A DNA stretch of 64,000 bases from the NCBI GenBank assembly GCA_030425145.1, contig JAUHVK010000001.1, forward strand, positions 183,007 to 247,006. The letters run 5' to 3'. The stretch is from Alphaproteobacteria bacterium (GTDB taxonomy: Bacteria; Pseudomonadota; Alphaproteobacteria; Rhodobacterales; Rhodobacteraceae). Position 1 is the first letter of the stretch. The number at the start of each line of letters is the position of its first letter. The position numbers and the translations under genes were made by a program. Of this stretch, positions 16,553 to 25,221 are shown one piece after another. The notes beneath the pieces were generated by a model, which saw only the letters and a program-made list of their open reading frames with translations, did no database searches and was not told where the DNA came from.

Positions 16553-17308
16553 GTGAAATTTTCTGCAAACCTTGGTTATCTATGGACGGACCGCCCTTTG
16601 CCCGACGCGATCCGGGCTGCAGCGGCAGCGGGGTTTGCTGCCGTTGAATGCCATTGCCCGTATGATACTCCCGCATCCGAAGTGAACGCAGCATTGGCGG
16701 AAACAGGGTTGACCATGTTGGGTTTGAACACCCTGCGCGGGAAGCCAGGCGAATTCGGTCTCGCGGCGCTGCCGGGGCGGGAATCTGAAGCGCGGGCGGT
16801 TATTGATCAGGCCATCGACTACGCGCAGGCCATTGATGCCAAGGCGATCCACGTAATGGCTGGTTTTGCCAAAGGACCAGAGGCCGACGCGACCTTTCTG
16901 GCGAACCTGTCGTATGCAAGGCAACGCTGCCCGTCGGGCATCGTGGTGCTCATCGAGCCGTTAAACCGGCATGACGCACCGGGGTATTTTCTGAATTCGA
17001 CGGATCAAGCCGCGGATATCCTGCGCCGCCTCAATCTGCCCGGGGTCAAATTGATGTTCGACTGTTACCATGTGGGGCGAACCGAGGGGGATATAGTCAC
17101 CCGGTTTTCGGCATTGCAGCCGATAATTGGCCATGTGCAATTCGCATCCGTCCCGGATCGGGGTCCACCGGATCGGGGTGAGGTGAATTACGAATTTGTC
17201 TTTGACCACATCGCCAAGAGCGGTTGGATCCGCCCCTTGGGAGCAGAGTACAAGAGCGATGGCGCTACCGACGCAGGGCTTGGCTGGATGCGGCGGTACT
17301 CGGAGTAA
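16553..17308 (+). CDS. hyi: Hydroxypyruvate isomerase family TIM-barrel protein
   Basis: A 251-residue xylose-isomerase-like TIM barrel of the Hyi/OtnI group, which interconverts hydroxypyruvate and tartronate semialdehyde or the related 2-oxo-tetronates. Seen are the N-terminus MKFSANLGYLWTDRPL, the catalytic glutamate in VLIEPLNRHDAPGYFLN, the metal ligands in MFDCYHVGRTEGD and GHVQFASVPDRGPPDRGE, and the final glutamate in LGAEYKSDG. It starts with GTG after a 157-base gap in which I see no clear feature. It is co-oriented with the oxidoreductase run but may have its own promoter. Confidence 0.87.
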   Translation: MKFSANLGYLWTDRPLPDAIRAAAAAGFAAVECHCPYDTPASEVNAALAETGLTMLGLNTLRGKPGEFGLAALPGRESEARAVIDQAIDYAQAIDAKAIHVMAGFAKGPEADATFLANLSYARQRCPSGIVVLIEPLNRHDAPGYFLNSTDQAADILRRLNLPGVKLMFDCYHVGRTEGDIVTRFSALQPIIGHVQFASVPDRGPPDRGEVNYEFVFDHIAKSGWIRPLGAEYKSDGATDAGLGWMRRYSE

Positions 17309-17366
17309 CCGCCCCGACCGCGATGGATGTCACGGACGGGGTTGTGTCAGTTGCAAACGTTTCTGT

Positions 17367-18659
17367 TCAGACCGCAGTTCGGAATGACGAGACTTCGGAG
17401 GTCAAAACCTTGGAGGCGTTTGCAAGTTGGCTGCACGAGAACGTGGTTTCCGTCGCCATCTGGGCGTTTTCCTGAGTCATGCTCTCCATGTGGCTCACGG
17501 ACTCGTTGATTTGAGACAATGCAACCGACTGGCTGGTGATGCCGTCTGCGATCCGCCCGATTCTGGTGCTCACATTGGCAAAACCCTCGAATAGACTGTT
17601 GAAGTCTGCCCCGGCGCGATTGACCAAGGACACCCCGTTCGCAACGTGGCTTTCACTTGCTTCGACAAGAGACGTGATCTCACGTGCAGATTCGGAACTG
17701 CGTTGCGCAAGCTGTCGAACCTCGGTCGCAACGACAGCAAAACCGCGTCCGGCAGCGCCCGCGCGCGCAGCTTCGATCGCGGCATTCAACGCGAGAAGGT
17801 TGGTCTGAACAGCGATAGATTCAATCGTGTTCACGATTTTCGAAATCCTTCCGGACGATGTCTGGATAAGAACCATCGCTTCCATCATGTCTTCGACAAG
17901 CTTCGCGTTGCCCTCGGCTTTGTCGCGCGTCTCTTTGGCGACGGTGTCGGCAGACTGGGCCTCTTTCGCCGCTTTGCCCACCGTTTCGTTCAGTTGGTTC
18001 AACGCTTGGGCTGTCTGGCTCAGTGCAGACGCCTGCGCCGCGCTCCGGTCCGAAAGCTCGGCAGAGGATGCAGTCAACGTCTGCTCAATGGTCTGAACCA
18101 CGTCGGTCACCGCAGAAACCCGCCCAAGTAGCTCGCTCCAGTCTTCCATGGTAACATTGAAGGCTTCTCCCAGAACGGCCAAATCGGGCAGGTCGCTGAC
18201 AGGAATGCGATGGGTCAGATTGCCTTGACGCAGTTGCTCAAGTCCTTCGGCGACTGCCTCAATTGCCTCTTGGCGCGCAGTGATGTCAGTCGCAACTTTG
18301 ACCACACGCTTAACCCTGCCGTCGTCATCGAAAACCGGGGCATAAGTGGCCTGGATCCAGATCGTACGACCCTTCCGTGTGCGGCGGGGAAATCGGTCTT
18401 GAAAGGTTTTGCCCGATTTCAGGTCTCGCCAGAATTGGGCGTATTCTTCGGTGCGCGCATAATTCGGATCGATGAACATGCGATGATGTTTCCCAACAAC
18501 CTCTTCGGACGAGTAGTCCAATGCTGCCAAGAAGTTCGCGTTCGCATGCAAAATGATCCCTTCCACAGTGAAGTGGATCACAGCTTGTGTACGCTCTACC
18601 ATCGACAGTAGAGCGGTTTGTCCTTCGTCGATTTCTACATCTGATCTCGTGTCTAGCAT
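17367..18659 (-). CDS. Soluble PAS-containing methyl-accepting chemotaxis protein
   Basis: A 430-residue chemoreceptor with no membrane segment. Residues ~15-135 are a PAS domain with its PAC end ([31 protein letters not shown]). A short HAMP-like linker follows ([18 protein letters not shown]). The C-terminal half is a long coiled-coil signalling domain with the hairpin tip [38 protein letters not shown]. It should bind CheW/CheA in the cytoplasm and sense a small ligand or redox state through the PAS domain. No chemotaxis genes adjoin it, so it is an orphan receptor. It is convergent with the isomerase gene. Confidence 0.9.
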   Translation of the reverse strand: MLDTRSDVEIDEGQTALLSMVERTQAVIHFTVEGIILHANANFLAALDYSSEEVVGKHHRMFIDPNYARTEEYAQFWRDLKSGKTFQDRFPRRTRKGRTIWIQATYAPVFDDDGRVKRVVKVATDITARQEAIEAVAEGLEQLRQGNLTHRIPVSDLPDLAVLGEAFNVTMEDWSELLGRVSAVTDVVQTIEQTLTASSAELSDRSAAQASALSQTAQALNQLNETVGKAAKEAQSADTVAKETRDKAEGNAKLVEDMMEAMVLIQTSSGRISKIVNTIESIAVQTNLLALNAAIEAARAGAAGRGFAVVATEVRQLAQRSSESAREITSLVEASESHVANGVSLVNRAGADFNSLFEGFANVSTRIGRIADGITSQSVALSQINESVSHMESMTQENAQMATETTFSCSQLANASKVLTSEVSSFRTAV

Positions 18660-18786
18660 CGTGCATTCCTTCGTGGCTGGACAGAGAAACGACGCTACCG
18701 AAGGTTGGTTTAGTGATGGGCGCTTTTGGCGAGAGGCCCTATAAAAAGATCATATTGACCCATACGTTTTTCCTCGGTGAATAACT

Positions 18787-19680
18787 TTAGTTGGGCGTGA
18801 TCAGCCTCGTCCAAGCATCAAGAGTTGCAAGGTTTGACGTTGTCGTCCAGCGTTGTGCGACAATATCCATTGCGATACTGCCCAACTCCGCTTCGATGTT
18901 GATGAGGTCACCCCGGTTGAGATCCGGTTGCGCCAAAGCCTCAGGCACCCAAGCGACGCCGAGCCCGGATTGCGCCAGTTGGAGTGCTGCTGTGGAAAGA
19001 CCGGTCTCGGTCACCACGCTCACAGCGTAACGCCCGTCCAACGCCGGAAGGATGTGCCTGTTCAAAGCAGCACCAAGGAACACATCTGCCGGGTAGCCAA
19101 TGATGCGTAGGTCGCCTTGATCGAGCCTTGATCTCAGATCGTTTTCAAATGCCCTGCCATAGACGGGGATCAGTGTGTCGGCTCCGATGACCGCTTCGAG
19201 CAGGAACGACGGCAATTCGGTGACTGGCTCAGACTTGATGCGATAGGTCAGCGAAATAGCAACCTGTCTGCGGATCAAGAGCGTTTCGCATTCGTCACGG
19301 TTCGCGGATCGCAGGCGGATATGCGTGCGGCTGGGTTCTGCGACAGAATTGATGATATGCGTGCCCATAGACGTGGTGATCGCATGCTGACTGGCGATCA
19401 CGAGCTGACGCAGACCCGTGCTTTGTTCTTGCCGCATGTCAGACAGAAGCAAGCGCTGCTCAGCGGCAAGCTTGCGCAACTCCGCCTCGCGGTCCCGCAG
19501 GACGGTCGATGGCCCGCTGGGTTTGACACTGCGGTCGATCAACTCGATTCCCAGCACATCCTCGAGGGTTTTGATGCGGCGCGAAAAGGCAGGTTGTGTT
19601 ACGTTCCTGAGGCGGGCGGCATCTGCCACGCCGCCGCTGTCCAGAAGCGCCACGAGGTCTTCGATCCAGTCAATGCGCAT
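18787..19680 (-). CDS. LysR family transcriptional regulator
   Basis: A 297-residue LysR regulator divergent from the cuyA-like operon. The N-terminal helix-turn-helix (MRIDWIEDLVALLDSGGVADAARLRNVTQPAFSRRIKTLEDVLG) is followed by a two-lobed effector domain. The ATG at 19680 is chosen because it places the helix-turn-helix at the normal position; a longer in-frame start would run through the operator. The dyad at 19692-19710 lies just upstream and fits binding by this protein. It probably activates the lyase-aminotransferase-racemase operon in response to an amino or sulfo-amino acid. Confidence 0.88.
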   Translation of the reverse strand: MRIDWIEDLVALLDSGGVADAARLRNVTQPAFSRRIKTLEDVLGIELIDRSVKPSGPSTVLRDREAELRKLAAEQRLLLSDMRQEQSTGLRQLVIASQHAITTSMGTHIINSVAEPSRTHIRLRSANRDECETLLIRRQVAISLTYRIKSEPVTELPSFLLEAVIGADTLIPVYGRAFENDLRSRLDQGDLRIIGYPADVFLGAALNRHILPALDGRYAVSVVTETGLSTAALQLAQSGLGVAWVPEALAQPDLNRGDLINIEAELGSIAMDIVAQRWTTTSNLATLDAWTRLITPN

Positions 19681-19691
19681 TGGGGGCCTCT

Positions 19692-19710
19692 TTATGCGTA
19701 ATGTGCATAA
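19692..19710. promoter_or_regulatory. LysR-type operator (T-N11-A dyad)
   Basis: TTATGC-GTAATGT-GCATAA is a perfect 6-bp inverted repeat with a 7-base centre and contains the T-N11-A core of LysR sites. It is centred about 64 bases before the transcription start predicted from the promoter at 19729-19758, which is the classical position of a LysR recognition site. It is also 11 bases from the regulator's own start, allowing autorepression. Confidence 0.72.
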
Positions 19711-19728
19711 TAACGCCAGTTTTTCTAT

Positions 19729-19758
19729 TTGACGAGGCTGGTTACATGCAGAATTGAT
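19729..19758 (+). promoter_or_regulatory. Predicted sigma-70-type promoter of the cuyA-like operon
   Basis: TTGACG at 19729-19734 is a good -35 box. A weak -10 box, ATTGAT, lies at 19753-19758 with an 18-base spacer. The poor -10 and the upstream LysR dyad fit an activator-dependent promoter. Confidence 0.5.
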
Positions 19759-19785
19759 ACGCCAAACCAATCAAAGGATGCGGCC

Positions 19786-20811
19786 ATGCACTTTTCCCGA
19801 TTCCCTCGCGTCAACCTCGCTCATCTGCCGACCGCGCTTGAGCCGATGGACCGTCTGTCCAAAGAGCTTGGCGGACCCCGTATCTGGATCAAGCGGGACG
19901 ACTGCACAGGCATGTCCACTGGCGGCAACAAGACCCGCAAACTGGAATTCCTGATGGCAGAAGCGCAGGCGCAAGGCGCTGATCTGGTCATCACGCAGGG
20001 TGCTACGCAATCCAACCACGCGCGCCAGACCGCTGCTTGCGCTGCCAAGCTCGGTATGGACTGTCATATCCTGCTTGAGGATCGCACCGGGTCGAACGAT
20101 CCGAACTACAATCTGAACGGCAACGTCTTTCTTGATTTCCTGCACGGTGCGACCGCCGAAAAGCGCCCCGGTTCCGGGCTCGACATGAATGCCGAGATGG
20201 AAGCAGTGGCCGAGAAGTTCCGCGCCGAAGGCCGCAACGTCTACACCATTCCCGGTGGCGGCTCGAACGCGACCGGCGCGCTGGGCTATGCCAATGCCGC
20301 GATGGAGCTTGTAACTCAGGCGAACAATATGGGTCTCAAGATCGACCGTATCGTGCATGCGACCGGTAGCGCTGGGACTCAGGCAGGTTTGATCGTCGGC
20401 CTCAAAGCCATCAACGCGAACATCCCGCTCTTGGGCATTGGCGTTCGCGCGCCTAAGCCAAAGCAGGAAGAGAATGTCTACAACCTCGCCGTCAAGACAG
20501 CCGAGAAACTGGGCTGCCCCGGTGTCGTCGCCCGTGAAGATGTCGAGGCGAACACCGATTACGTTGGCGAAGGTTACGGCATCCCGACCAAAGAGGGTCT
20601 GGCGGCCATCGAAATGTTCGCCCGTCTTGAAGGCATCCTGCTGGATCCGGTCTACTCCGGAAAGGGCGCGGCGGGTCTGATCGACCTCGTGCGCAAAGGC
20701 GCATTTGCAGACGACGAGAATATCGTCTTCGTCCACACCGGTGGTGGCGTCGCGCTCTTCGGCTATACGGCTGCGTTCGATTACGACGCGCCGACCATGG
20801 CGGCTGAGTAA
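19786..20811 (+). CDS. cuyA: L-cysteate sulfo-lyase / D-cysteine desulfhydrase family PLP enzyme
   Basis: A 341-residue PLP enzyme of the ACC deaminase/D-cysteine desulfhydrase family. The PLP lysine lies in [16 protein letters not shown], followed by [16 protein letters not shown], the phosphate loop [11 protein letters not shown] and the C-terminal [14 protein letters not shown]. The combination matches what I know of CuyA from marine roseobacters, which splits cysteate into pyruvate, sulfite and ammonia. D-cysteine desulfhydrase is the main alternative. The ATG at 19786 follows AAAGGA at good spacing; an upstream in-frame start lies inside the promoter. An aminotransferase and a racemase follow, divergent from a LysR gene. 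No sulfite exporter is adjacent; a TauE-type gene lies about 11 kb upstream. Confidence 0.75.
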   Translation: MHFSRFPRVNLAHLPTALEPMDRLSKELGGPRIWIKRDDCTGMSTGGNKTRKLEFLMAEAQAQGADLVITQGATQSNHARQTAACAAKLGMDCHILLEDRTGSNDPNYNLNGNVFLDFLHGATAEKRPGSGLDMNAEMEAVAEKFRAEGRNVYTIPGGGSNATGALGYANAAMELVTQANNMGLKIDRIVHATGSAGTQAGLIVGLKAINANIPLLGIGVRAPKPKQEENVYNLAVKTAEKLGCPGVVAREDVEANTDYVGEGYGIPTKEGLAAIEMFARLEGILLDPVYSGKGAAGLIDLVRKGAFADDENIVFVHTGGGVALFGYTAAFDYDAPTMAAE

Positions 20812-20817
20812 GTCTAG

Positions 20818-22020
20818 ATGCGGCCTTTCACCGGTAGCTTCACGCAGCAGGAAACGATCGCAGAAGATGCGATCGACGCCGCTGTTGAAGTGCTCAGGAG
20901 CGGAAGGCTGCATCGCTACAACACCGTCGGTGACGAGCTTGGCCCCGTAGCCGAGCTCGAAAAAGCTTATGCCGCTTATCAGGGGGCGGAGTACTGTTTG
21001 GCCTGCACCTCGGGTGGTTATGCCATGGCAACAGCCATGCGTGCCCTAGGGGTCGGTCCGGGCGACAATGTGCTCACCAACGCCTTCACGTTGGCCCCTG
21101 TGCCGGGGGCGATCGCTGGTGTCGGAGCCGAGGCGGTATTGGTCGAGATCACGCCGGACCTCGTTCTGGACTTGGCCGATCTCGAAACCAAGATCGCGTC
21201 GGCCAACCCGAAGGCCGTGCTGCTGTCCAATATGCGTGGACACCTGTGCGATATGGATGCGCTCACGGCGTTGCTCGACCGTCATGACATTCCTCTGATC
21301 GAGGATTGCGCTCATACGATGGGGGCATCCTGGAACGGTCGCAAATCCGGTAGCTTCGGGGTCGCAGGGTGTTTCTCGACACAGACCTACAAGCATTTGA
21401 ACAGCGGCGAAGGTGGGTTCCTCACCTCAAACGATCCCGAATTCATGGCGCGGGCCATCATGATGTCCGGGTCATACATGCTCTACGACCGTCACGGCGC
21501 GGCCCCGTCGCCTGAAGTGTTCAAAGATATTCGCCTTGATACGCCGAACATGTCGGGTCGGATGGACAACCTCCGGGCGTCGATCCTGCTCCCCCAGTTG
21601 GAGCAGTTGGAAACCAATATTGAAAGGTGGAACGAGCGACACGATCTGGTCGCGGATCGCCTGCGCGGAGTCGCAGATGTCTATGTACCTCACCGACCAG
21701 CCGAAGAGAGCTATGTCGGCTCATCGTTCCAGTTCCTGATGCCCGACGCCGATGCCGATACGATGCGTCAGGTGGTTGCGGCGGCAAAGAAGCTTGGCGT
21801 GGAACTCAAGTGGTTCGGTGCTGACATGCCGGTCGGGTTCACTTCGAACCATCAAAGCTGGCGCTACGTGACCGCGCAGCATTTGCCAAAAACGGATGCA
21901 ATACTCGCCGGGCTGCTGGATATGCGCATCCCACTGACGTTCAGCCTTGAGGATTGCGCTCACGTGGCGGACATCCTTGTACATGTTGTGGGACAAGCCC
22001 TGCGTAAAGGAGCGGCCTGA
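20818..22020 (+). CDS. DegT/DnrJ/EryC1/StrS family PLP aminotransferase
   Basis: A 400-residue fold-type I PLP enzyme. The catalytic lysine is in FSTQTYKHLNSGEGGFLTSND, the PLP-holding aspartate in LIEDCAHTMGASWNGRKSG, and the N-terminal cofactor loop in CTSGGYAMATAMRALGVGPGDNVL. Most members aminate keto-sugars for surface glycans or antibiotics, but no nucleotide-sugar gene is near. Here it lies 6 bases after the cuyA-like gene and overlaps the racemase start by one base, so it more likely acts on a small amino or keto acid. The substrate is unknown. Confidence 0.82.
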   Translation: MRPFTGSFTQQETIAEDAIDAAVEVLRSGRLHRYNTVGDELGPVAELEKAYAAYQGAEYCLACTSGGYAMATAMRALGVGPGDNVLTNAFTLAPVPGAIAGVGAEAVLVEITPDLVLDLADLETKIASANPKAVLLSNMRGHLCDMDALTALLDRHDIPLIEDCAHTMGASWNGRKSGSFGVAGCFSTQTYKHLNSGEGGFLTSNDPEFMARAIMMSGSYMLYDRHGAAPSPEVFKDIRLDTPNMSGRMDNLRASILLPQLEQLETNIERWNERHDLVADRLRGVADVYVPHRPAEESYVGSSFQFLMPDADADTMRQVVAAAKKLGVELKWFGADMPVGFTSNHQSWRYVTAQHLPKTDAILAGLLDMRIPLTFSLEDCAHVADILVHVVGQALRKGAA

Positions 22021-22763
22021 TGCGGAAAATCGGTGTGCTGGGTGGCATGGGGCCGGAGGCGACAATCTACTTCATGCAGCAGGTCGTGGATGCCGTTCAG
22101 GCGCGCGACGATGCCGATCACATCCCGCTGTTGGTGGACAACAACACACAGGTGCCATCGCGCATCAAAGCTATCCTCGAAGGCACGGGTGAAGACCCCG
22201 GACCGGTTCTGGTGGACATGGCCAAAGGGTTGGTGGCCGGTGGGGCCGAGGCGCTCGTCATGCCGTGCAACACGGCGCATTACTACGCCGGTCAAGTGGC
22301 CGCTGCGACAGACAGGCCGTTTCTGAACATGGTCGAAATGTCCTGCGCTGAAGCCGCCCGCATTGCGCCGGGTGGAAAGGTCGGATTGCTTGGATCGCCG
22401 GCGCTCCAACAGGTGGGCGTGTTCGAGGCGGCCTTGGAACAGGCCGGCCTTGCCCCAGTCTATGCCACAGAACAGGGACGCGCGCTGGCGACCATCCGGT
22501 CAATCAAGGCGCAGGGTCCGTCCGAATTTGCGGCACACACATTGTCCGACATCTGTGCCCAGATGGTCGAAGATGGTGCAGACGTGATCTGCATCTGCTG
22601 CACCGAGTTTTCGCTATTGGCTTCGGACATAACGGCAAAAGTGCCGATGTTCGACGCGCTTCAGGTGCTGGTCAACGCGGCAGTCGAGTATTCACGATCG
22701 GGTGTGACCTCACCCGACGGACACGAAGACGACATGGCGCGGACCCTTTCCGCATTCTCCTGA
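22020..22763 (+). CDS. Aspartate/glutamate racemase family protein
   Basis: A 247-residue PLP-independent racemase. The two catalytic cysteines are present in MPCNTAHYYAGQ and ICCTEFSLL, and the N-terminus KIGVLGGMGPEATIYFMQQ is typical of RacD/YgeA. Such enzymes interconvert the L and D forms of aspartate, glutamate or related acidic amino acids. It starts on the last base of the aminotransferase stop (TGATG). Sulfonated analogues such as cysteate resemble aspartate, so a cysteate racemase role is conceivable but unproven. Confidence 0.86.
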   Translation: MRKIGVLGGMGPEATIYFMQQVVDAVQARDDADHIPLLVDNNTQVPSRIKAILEGTGEDPGPVLVDMAKGLVAGGAEALVMPCNTAHYYAGQVAAATDRPFLNMVEMSCAEAARIAPGGKVGLLGSPALQQVGVFEAALEQAGLAPVYATEQGRALATIRSIKAQGPSEFAAHTLSDICAQMVEDGADVICICCTEFSLLASDITAKVPMFDALQVLVNAAVEYSRSGVTSPDGHEDDMARTLSAFS

Positions 22764-22928
22764 ACCACCCTTTCCCCACCATGTTCATAGGCCGTATTTG
22801 TACGGTCACATTCAATCGAGCGGAGCAAATAAACCCCCGCCCGACAAGACATGGTCGAGCAAAGCGTGCCACGCGTGACTTGCTCTGTTGAGCGACCTCG
22901 GGCAAGTTTCCCTTAGGGGGGACGTATT

Positions 22929-23750
22929 ATGGCATCCGAGACCGCAGGTTCAAAACCACCCGACACAACCGCATCGCAGAAGAGTAGCACGCACAGCGTC
23001 AACACTGTCACGCCAGACGATATCAAGGCATCTCTGAAGGCTGGCTTCTCCGATTTCCTCGCCCGTCCGGTGATGAGTGGATTCTTCGGTCTTTTCTATG
23101 CGGCGTTCGGCATTCTGTTTGTCTGGTGCTTGGTCTGGCTTGGCAAAATCTGGATGGTCATACCCGCCGCCATCGCCTTTCCCCTGATCGCACCCTTCGC
23201 AGCTGCCGGGCTTTACGAAATGTCTCGCCGATTGCAGCGAGGAGAAAACTTCGGCTGGTCGGACATCCTCACCGTCATGGCCAACCAGCGCAAACGTGAG
23301 ATGGGATGGATGGCCTTCGTCACGCTGTTTATTCTTTGGATCTGGTTCTACCAATTCCGCACCGTCCTTGTGATCGTTCTGCAGGATTCCTCCTTTTCGG
23401 ATCTCGACGGTTTCTTCCAAACCGTCTTCTTCACGTCCGAAGGATGGACCTTTCTCGCCATCGGCACCTGCGTCGGCGCGTTTCTGTCGGCTGTTCTGTT
23501 TTCGGTCACCGTCGTATCCATGCCCATGCTGCTGGACCGCGACATCGATTTCATCACCGCGATGATAACCTCTTTCCGTGTCGTCACCGAAAACCCCGCT
23601 GTCATGCTGGGATGGGCTGCGATCATCACGGTCACCATGCTCCTGTCGCTGGTCCCGGCGTTCTTGGGGTTGGTCTTTACACTGCCCATTCTCGGCCACA
23701 CCACCTGGCACCTCTACCAGCGCGTGGTGAGCCCACTGAACGAGGAATAA
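22929..23750 (+). CDS. DUF2189 family integral membrane protein
   Basis: A 273-residue inner-membrane protein with a ~40-residue polar N-terminal tail (rich in Ser, Thr and Lys) and about six helices. Features of DUF2189 are LKAGFSDFLARPVMSGFFGLFYAAFG, the GRLxxR-like MSRRLQRGENFGWSDIL segment, and VTVVSMPMLLDRDIDFITAM. The function of this family is unknown; a related protein occurs near respiratory oxidases in some species. It ends 33 bases from the end of urtE on the other strand. Confidence 0.8.
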   Translation: MASETAGSKPPDTTASQKSSTHSVNTVTPDDIKASLKAGFSDFLARPVMSGFFGLFYAAFGILFVWCLVWLGKIWMVIPAAIAFPLIAPFAAAGLYEMSRRLQRGENFGWSDILTVMANQRKREMGWMAFVTLFILWIWFYQFRTVLVIVLQDSSFSDLDGFFQTVFFTSEGWTFLAIGTCVGAFLSAVLFSVTVVSMPMLLDRDIDFITAMITSFRVVTENPAVMLGWAAIITVTMLLSLVPAFLGLVFTLPILGHTTWHLYQRVVSPLNEE

Positions 23751-23783
23751 GATCCGGGTAAGAACCGGCCCGCGTTTCAAAGG

Positions 23784-24491
23784 TTACACCGACACGCCCG
23801 CCAGCAATGCGTCGCGATCCAGATCCGCTTTCGGCCCATTCATCGTCACAGCGCCGCGTTCCAGTACGTAAAAGCGATCCCCAAGGTCGTAGGCAAAGCT
23901 GAAATACTGCTCAACCAGTACGATCGCCATATCCGCCTGTTCACGCAGCAGCGATATCACCCGGCCAATCTGTTGTATGATGTTGGGCTGGATGCCTTCT
24001 GTCGGTTCATCCAGCAAAAGGAGCTTCGGCTTGGTGATCAACGCCCGCGCAATCGCCAGTTGCTGTTGCTGACCGCCAGAGAGGTCGCCGCCCCGCCGGT
24101 TCAGGAAATCCTTGAGGATCGGGAACAGCTCAAAGATGTGCTCGGGAATCTGATGCTCGGATTTGGGAAGGCAGGCAAACCCAGTCTCCAGATTCTCGCG
24201 TACGGTGAGCAGTGGGAAAATATCCCGCCCCTGCGGAACATAGGCGACACCCTTCTGCGCCAGCAAATGCGCCGAAGCGTGCGAAATCGTTTCGCCGTTC
24301 AGCGACAGCGTTCCGCCGGAATAGGCATGTGTCCCTGAAATCGCCTTGAGCAGGCTGGTCTTGCCGACGCCATTGGTGCCCATGACGCAGGTGATCTCGC
24401 CCTTTCGCGCGGCCATGTCGATTCCGTTCAGGATCTGGCTGCCGCCGTAATGCAGCGTCAGCCTTTCGGTTTTCAGGACTTCATCGGCCAA
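23784..24491 (-). CDS. urtE: Urea ABC transporter ATP-binding protein UrtE
   Basis: A 235-residue ATPase of the branched-chain-amino-acid class. Walker A is GTNGVGKTSL, the signature LSGGQQQQLAIARALI, Walker B LLLLDEPTEGIQPNII. The TEGIQPNIIQQIG wording is typical of UrtE rather than LivF. It is last in the urtABCDE order and overlaps urtD by 11 bases. Urease genes, which often follow, are not in the window. Confidence 0.92.
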   Translation of the reverse strand: MADEVLKTERLTLHYGGSQILNGIDMAARKGEITCVMGTNGVGKTSLLKAISGTHAYSGGTLSLNGETISHASAHLLAQKGVAYVPQGRDIFPLLTVRENLETGFACLPKSEHQIPEHIFELFPILKDFLNRRGGDLSGGQQQQLAIARALITKPKLLLLDEPTEGIQPNIIQQIGRVISLLREQADMAIVLVEQYFSFAYDLGDRFYVLERGAVTMNGPKADLDRDALLAGVSV

Positions 24492-25221
24492 GGTACACCT
24501 CGATCACCTGTTCGTTCTTCGTCACATGGTCAAGCGAGCCTTCCGCAAGCACCGATCCTTCGTGCAGCACAGTGACCTTGCACTCGAGCCGGCGCACGAA
24601 TTCCATGTCATGTTCCACCACGACCACGGCGCGGGTCTTTGCCGCTTCCCGCAGAATATCCGTGGTGTGTTCGCGTTCCGCCGGGGTCATGCCTGCAGCG
24701 GGTTCATCGACCAGCAACAGACGCGGGTCCTGCGCCAGCAGCATCCCGATCTCAAGCCATTGTTTCTGCCCGTGGCTCAACTCGCCCGACTTGCGGTTCA
24801 GGGCGCCCGACAGTCCTATCTGCTCGGCCAGTTCTGCAACCTTGTCGGTGTCTGTCTTCGACGGTTTGAAGAACAACACTGCCATCGGCCCGCGCGTTTT
24901 CTTCAGCGCCATCATCAGGTTGTCGAACACGCTTTGGTCCTCGAACACCGTGGGGCGCTGGAATTTCCGTCCGATCCCGGCCTGCGCGATGCGGCTTTCG
25001 GACATCTTCAGCAGTGACACGCTCTTGTCGCCATAGATCACCCGGCCTTCATCGGGTTTCGTCTTGCCGGTGATGATATCCATGAATGTGGTCTTGCCTG
25101 CGCCGTTCGGCCCGATCACCGCGCGCAGTTCCGCGTCCGCGATCTGGAAGGACAGGTTGTTGATGGCCTTGAACCCATCGAACGAAACAGACACGCCAGA
25201 CACTTCGAGAAGGGTGCTCAT
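24481..25221 (-). CDS. urtD: Urea ABC transporter ATP-binding protein UrtD
   Basis: A 246-residue ATPase with Walker A GPNGAGKTTFMDIITGKTKPDEG, the UrtD-type signature LSHGQKQWLEIGMLLAQDP and Walker B LLLVDEPAAGMTPAE. The LSHGQKQWLEIGM form distinguishes UrtD from LivG. It pairs with UrtE to drive urea uptake. The coding ends overlap those of urtC and urtE. Confidence 0.93.
   Translation of the reverse strand: MSTLLEVSGVSVSFDGFKAINNLSFQIADAELRAVIGPNGAGKTTFMDIITGKTKPDEGRVIYGDKSVSLLKMSESRIAQAGIGRKFQRPTVFEDQSVFDNLMMALKKTRGPMAVLFFKPSKTDTDKVAELAEQIGLSGALNRKSGELSHGQKQWLEIGMLLAQDPRLLLVDEPAAGMTPAEREHTTDILREAAKTRAVVVVEHDMEFVRRLECKVTVLHEGSVLAEGSLDHVTKNEQVIEVYLGR

Noticed and set aside
17309..17366. 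CCCCG...CGGGG pairing between the isomerase and chemoreceptor genes
   Set aside because: Only short interrupted pairing with a large loop and no T run; too weak to call a terminator.
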